Part shown: piece after piece, positions 63,977 to 64,000 of the stretch | Layout: every line of letters begins with the position of its first letter | Position numbering within the stretch: position 1 is the stretch's first letter | From: Ctena decussata | Lineage: Eukaryota > Mollusca > Bivalvia > Lucinida > Lucinidae | Direction: 5' to 3' | NCBI GenBank assembly: GCA_963989385.1 | Contig: OZ022507.1 | Coordinates: forward strand, 55,067,400-55,131,399 | DNA: 64,000 nt | Notes under the pieces: generated by a model | The model's database searches: none | Told to the model about the DNA's origin: nothing | Seen by the model: the letters and a program-made list of their open reading frames with translations, nothing else | Position numbers and translations under genes: made by a program

Positions 63977-64000
63977 TAGAAAATACATTATGGTGGTCTG

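Overview
This is eukaryotic, intron-rich, AT-leaning DNA, most likely from a bivalve mollusc. The inference rests on split genes with GT-AG introns, several tRNA-headed SINE families, many palindromic MITE-like elements, and hairpin-ended elements with internal tandem arrays of the kind common in bivalve genomes. There are no operons and no prokaryotic features. The species cannot be named from sequence alone.

Two host genes are supported, both cut by a window edge. On the + strand, ten exons between 2866 and 26467 join in perfect phase into the last 480 codons of a type I membrane protein: end of a Cache domain, cysteine-rich block, proline-rich stalk, one transmembrane helix, short cytoplasmic tail. 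It is best matched to the alpha2-delta/CACHD1 family of calcium-channel-associated proteins. On the - strand, three exons between 63016 and 59831 encode the second half of a bHLH domain, an Orange domain and a long serine-rich C-terminus, best matched to clockwork orange (cwo), a transcriptional repressor of the animal circadian clock. Its first bHLH exon lies beyond the right edge.

Nearly everything else is mobile or repeated DNA. Left block (1-2860) and 20172-23190: head-to-tail Helentron-like elements with units of about 455 bp. Centre (28601-34346, 38011-39756, 39864-41630, 43096-45258, 46840-50337): nested hairpin-ended elements whose internal units are 130-350 bp. A pogo/Tigger-type transposase gene (36329-37911, -) is broken by an in-frame TGA and by a 47-bp tandem duplication just after its ATG. 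A hAT remnant with a BED zinc finger (24314-24911) and a Tc1-like remnant (about 56900-57300) are also present. At least eight palindromic element families are scattered through introns and intergenic DNA, with several clean nested insertions whose empty sites can be read in a second copy inside the window.

I found no convincing new multi-gene system. The signals most worth a second look are: repeated nuclear-receptor half-sites (TCAAGGTCA) and CArG boxes (CCATATATGG) carried by otherwise different tandem-unit elements; a host splice acceptor whose pyrimidine tract is the end of a transposable element; and insertion footprints that define target-site behaviour of the Helentron-like and PIF-like families.
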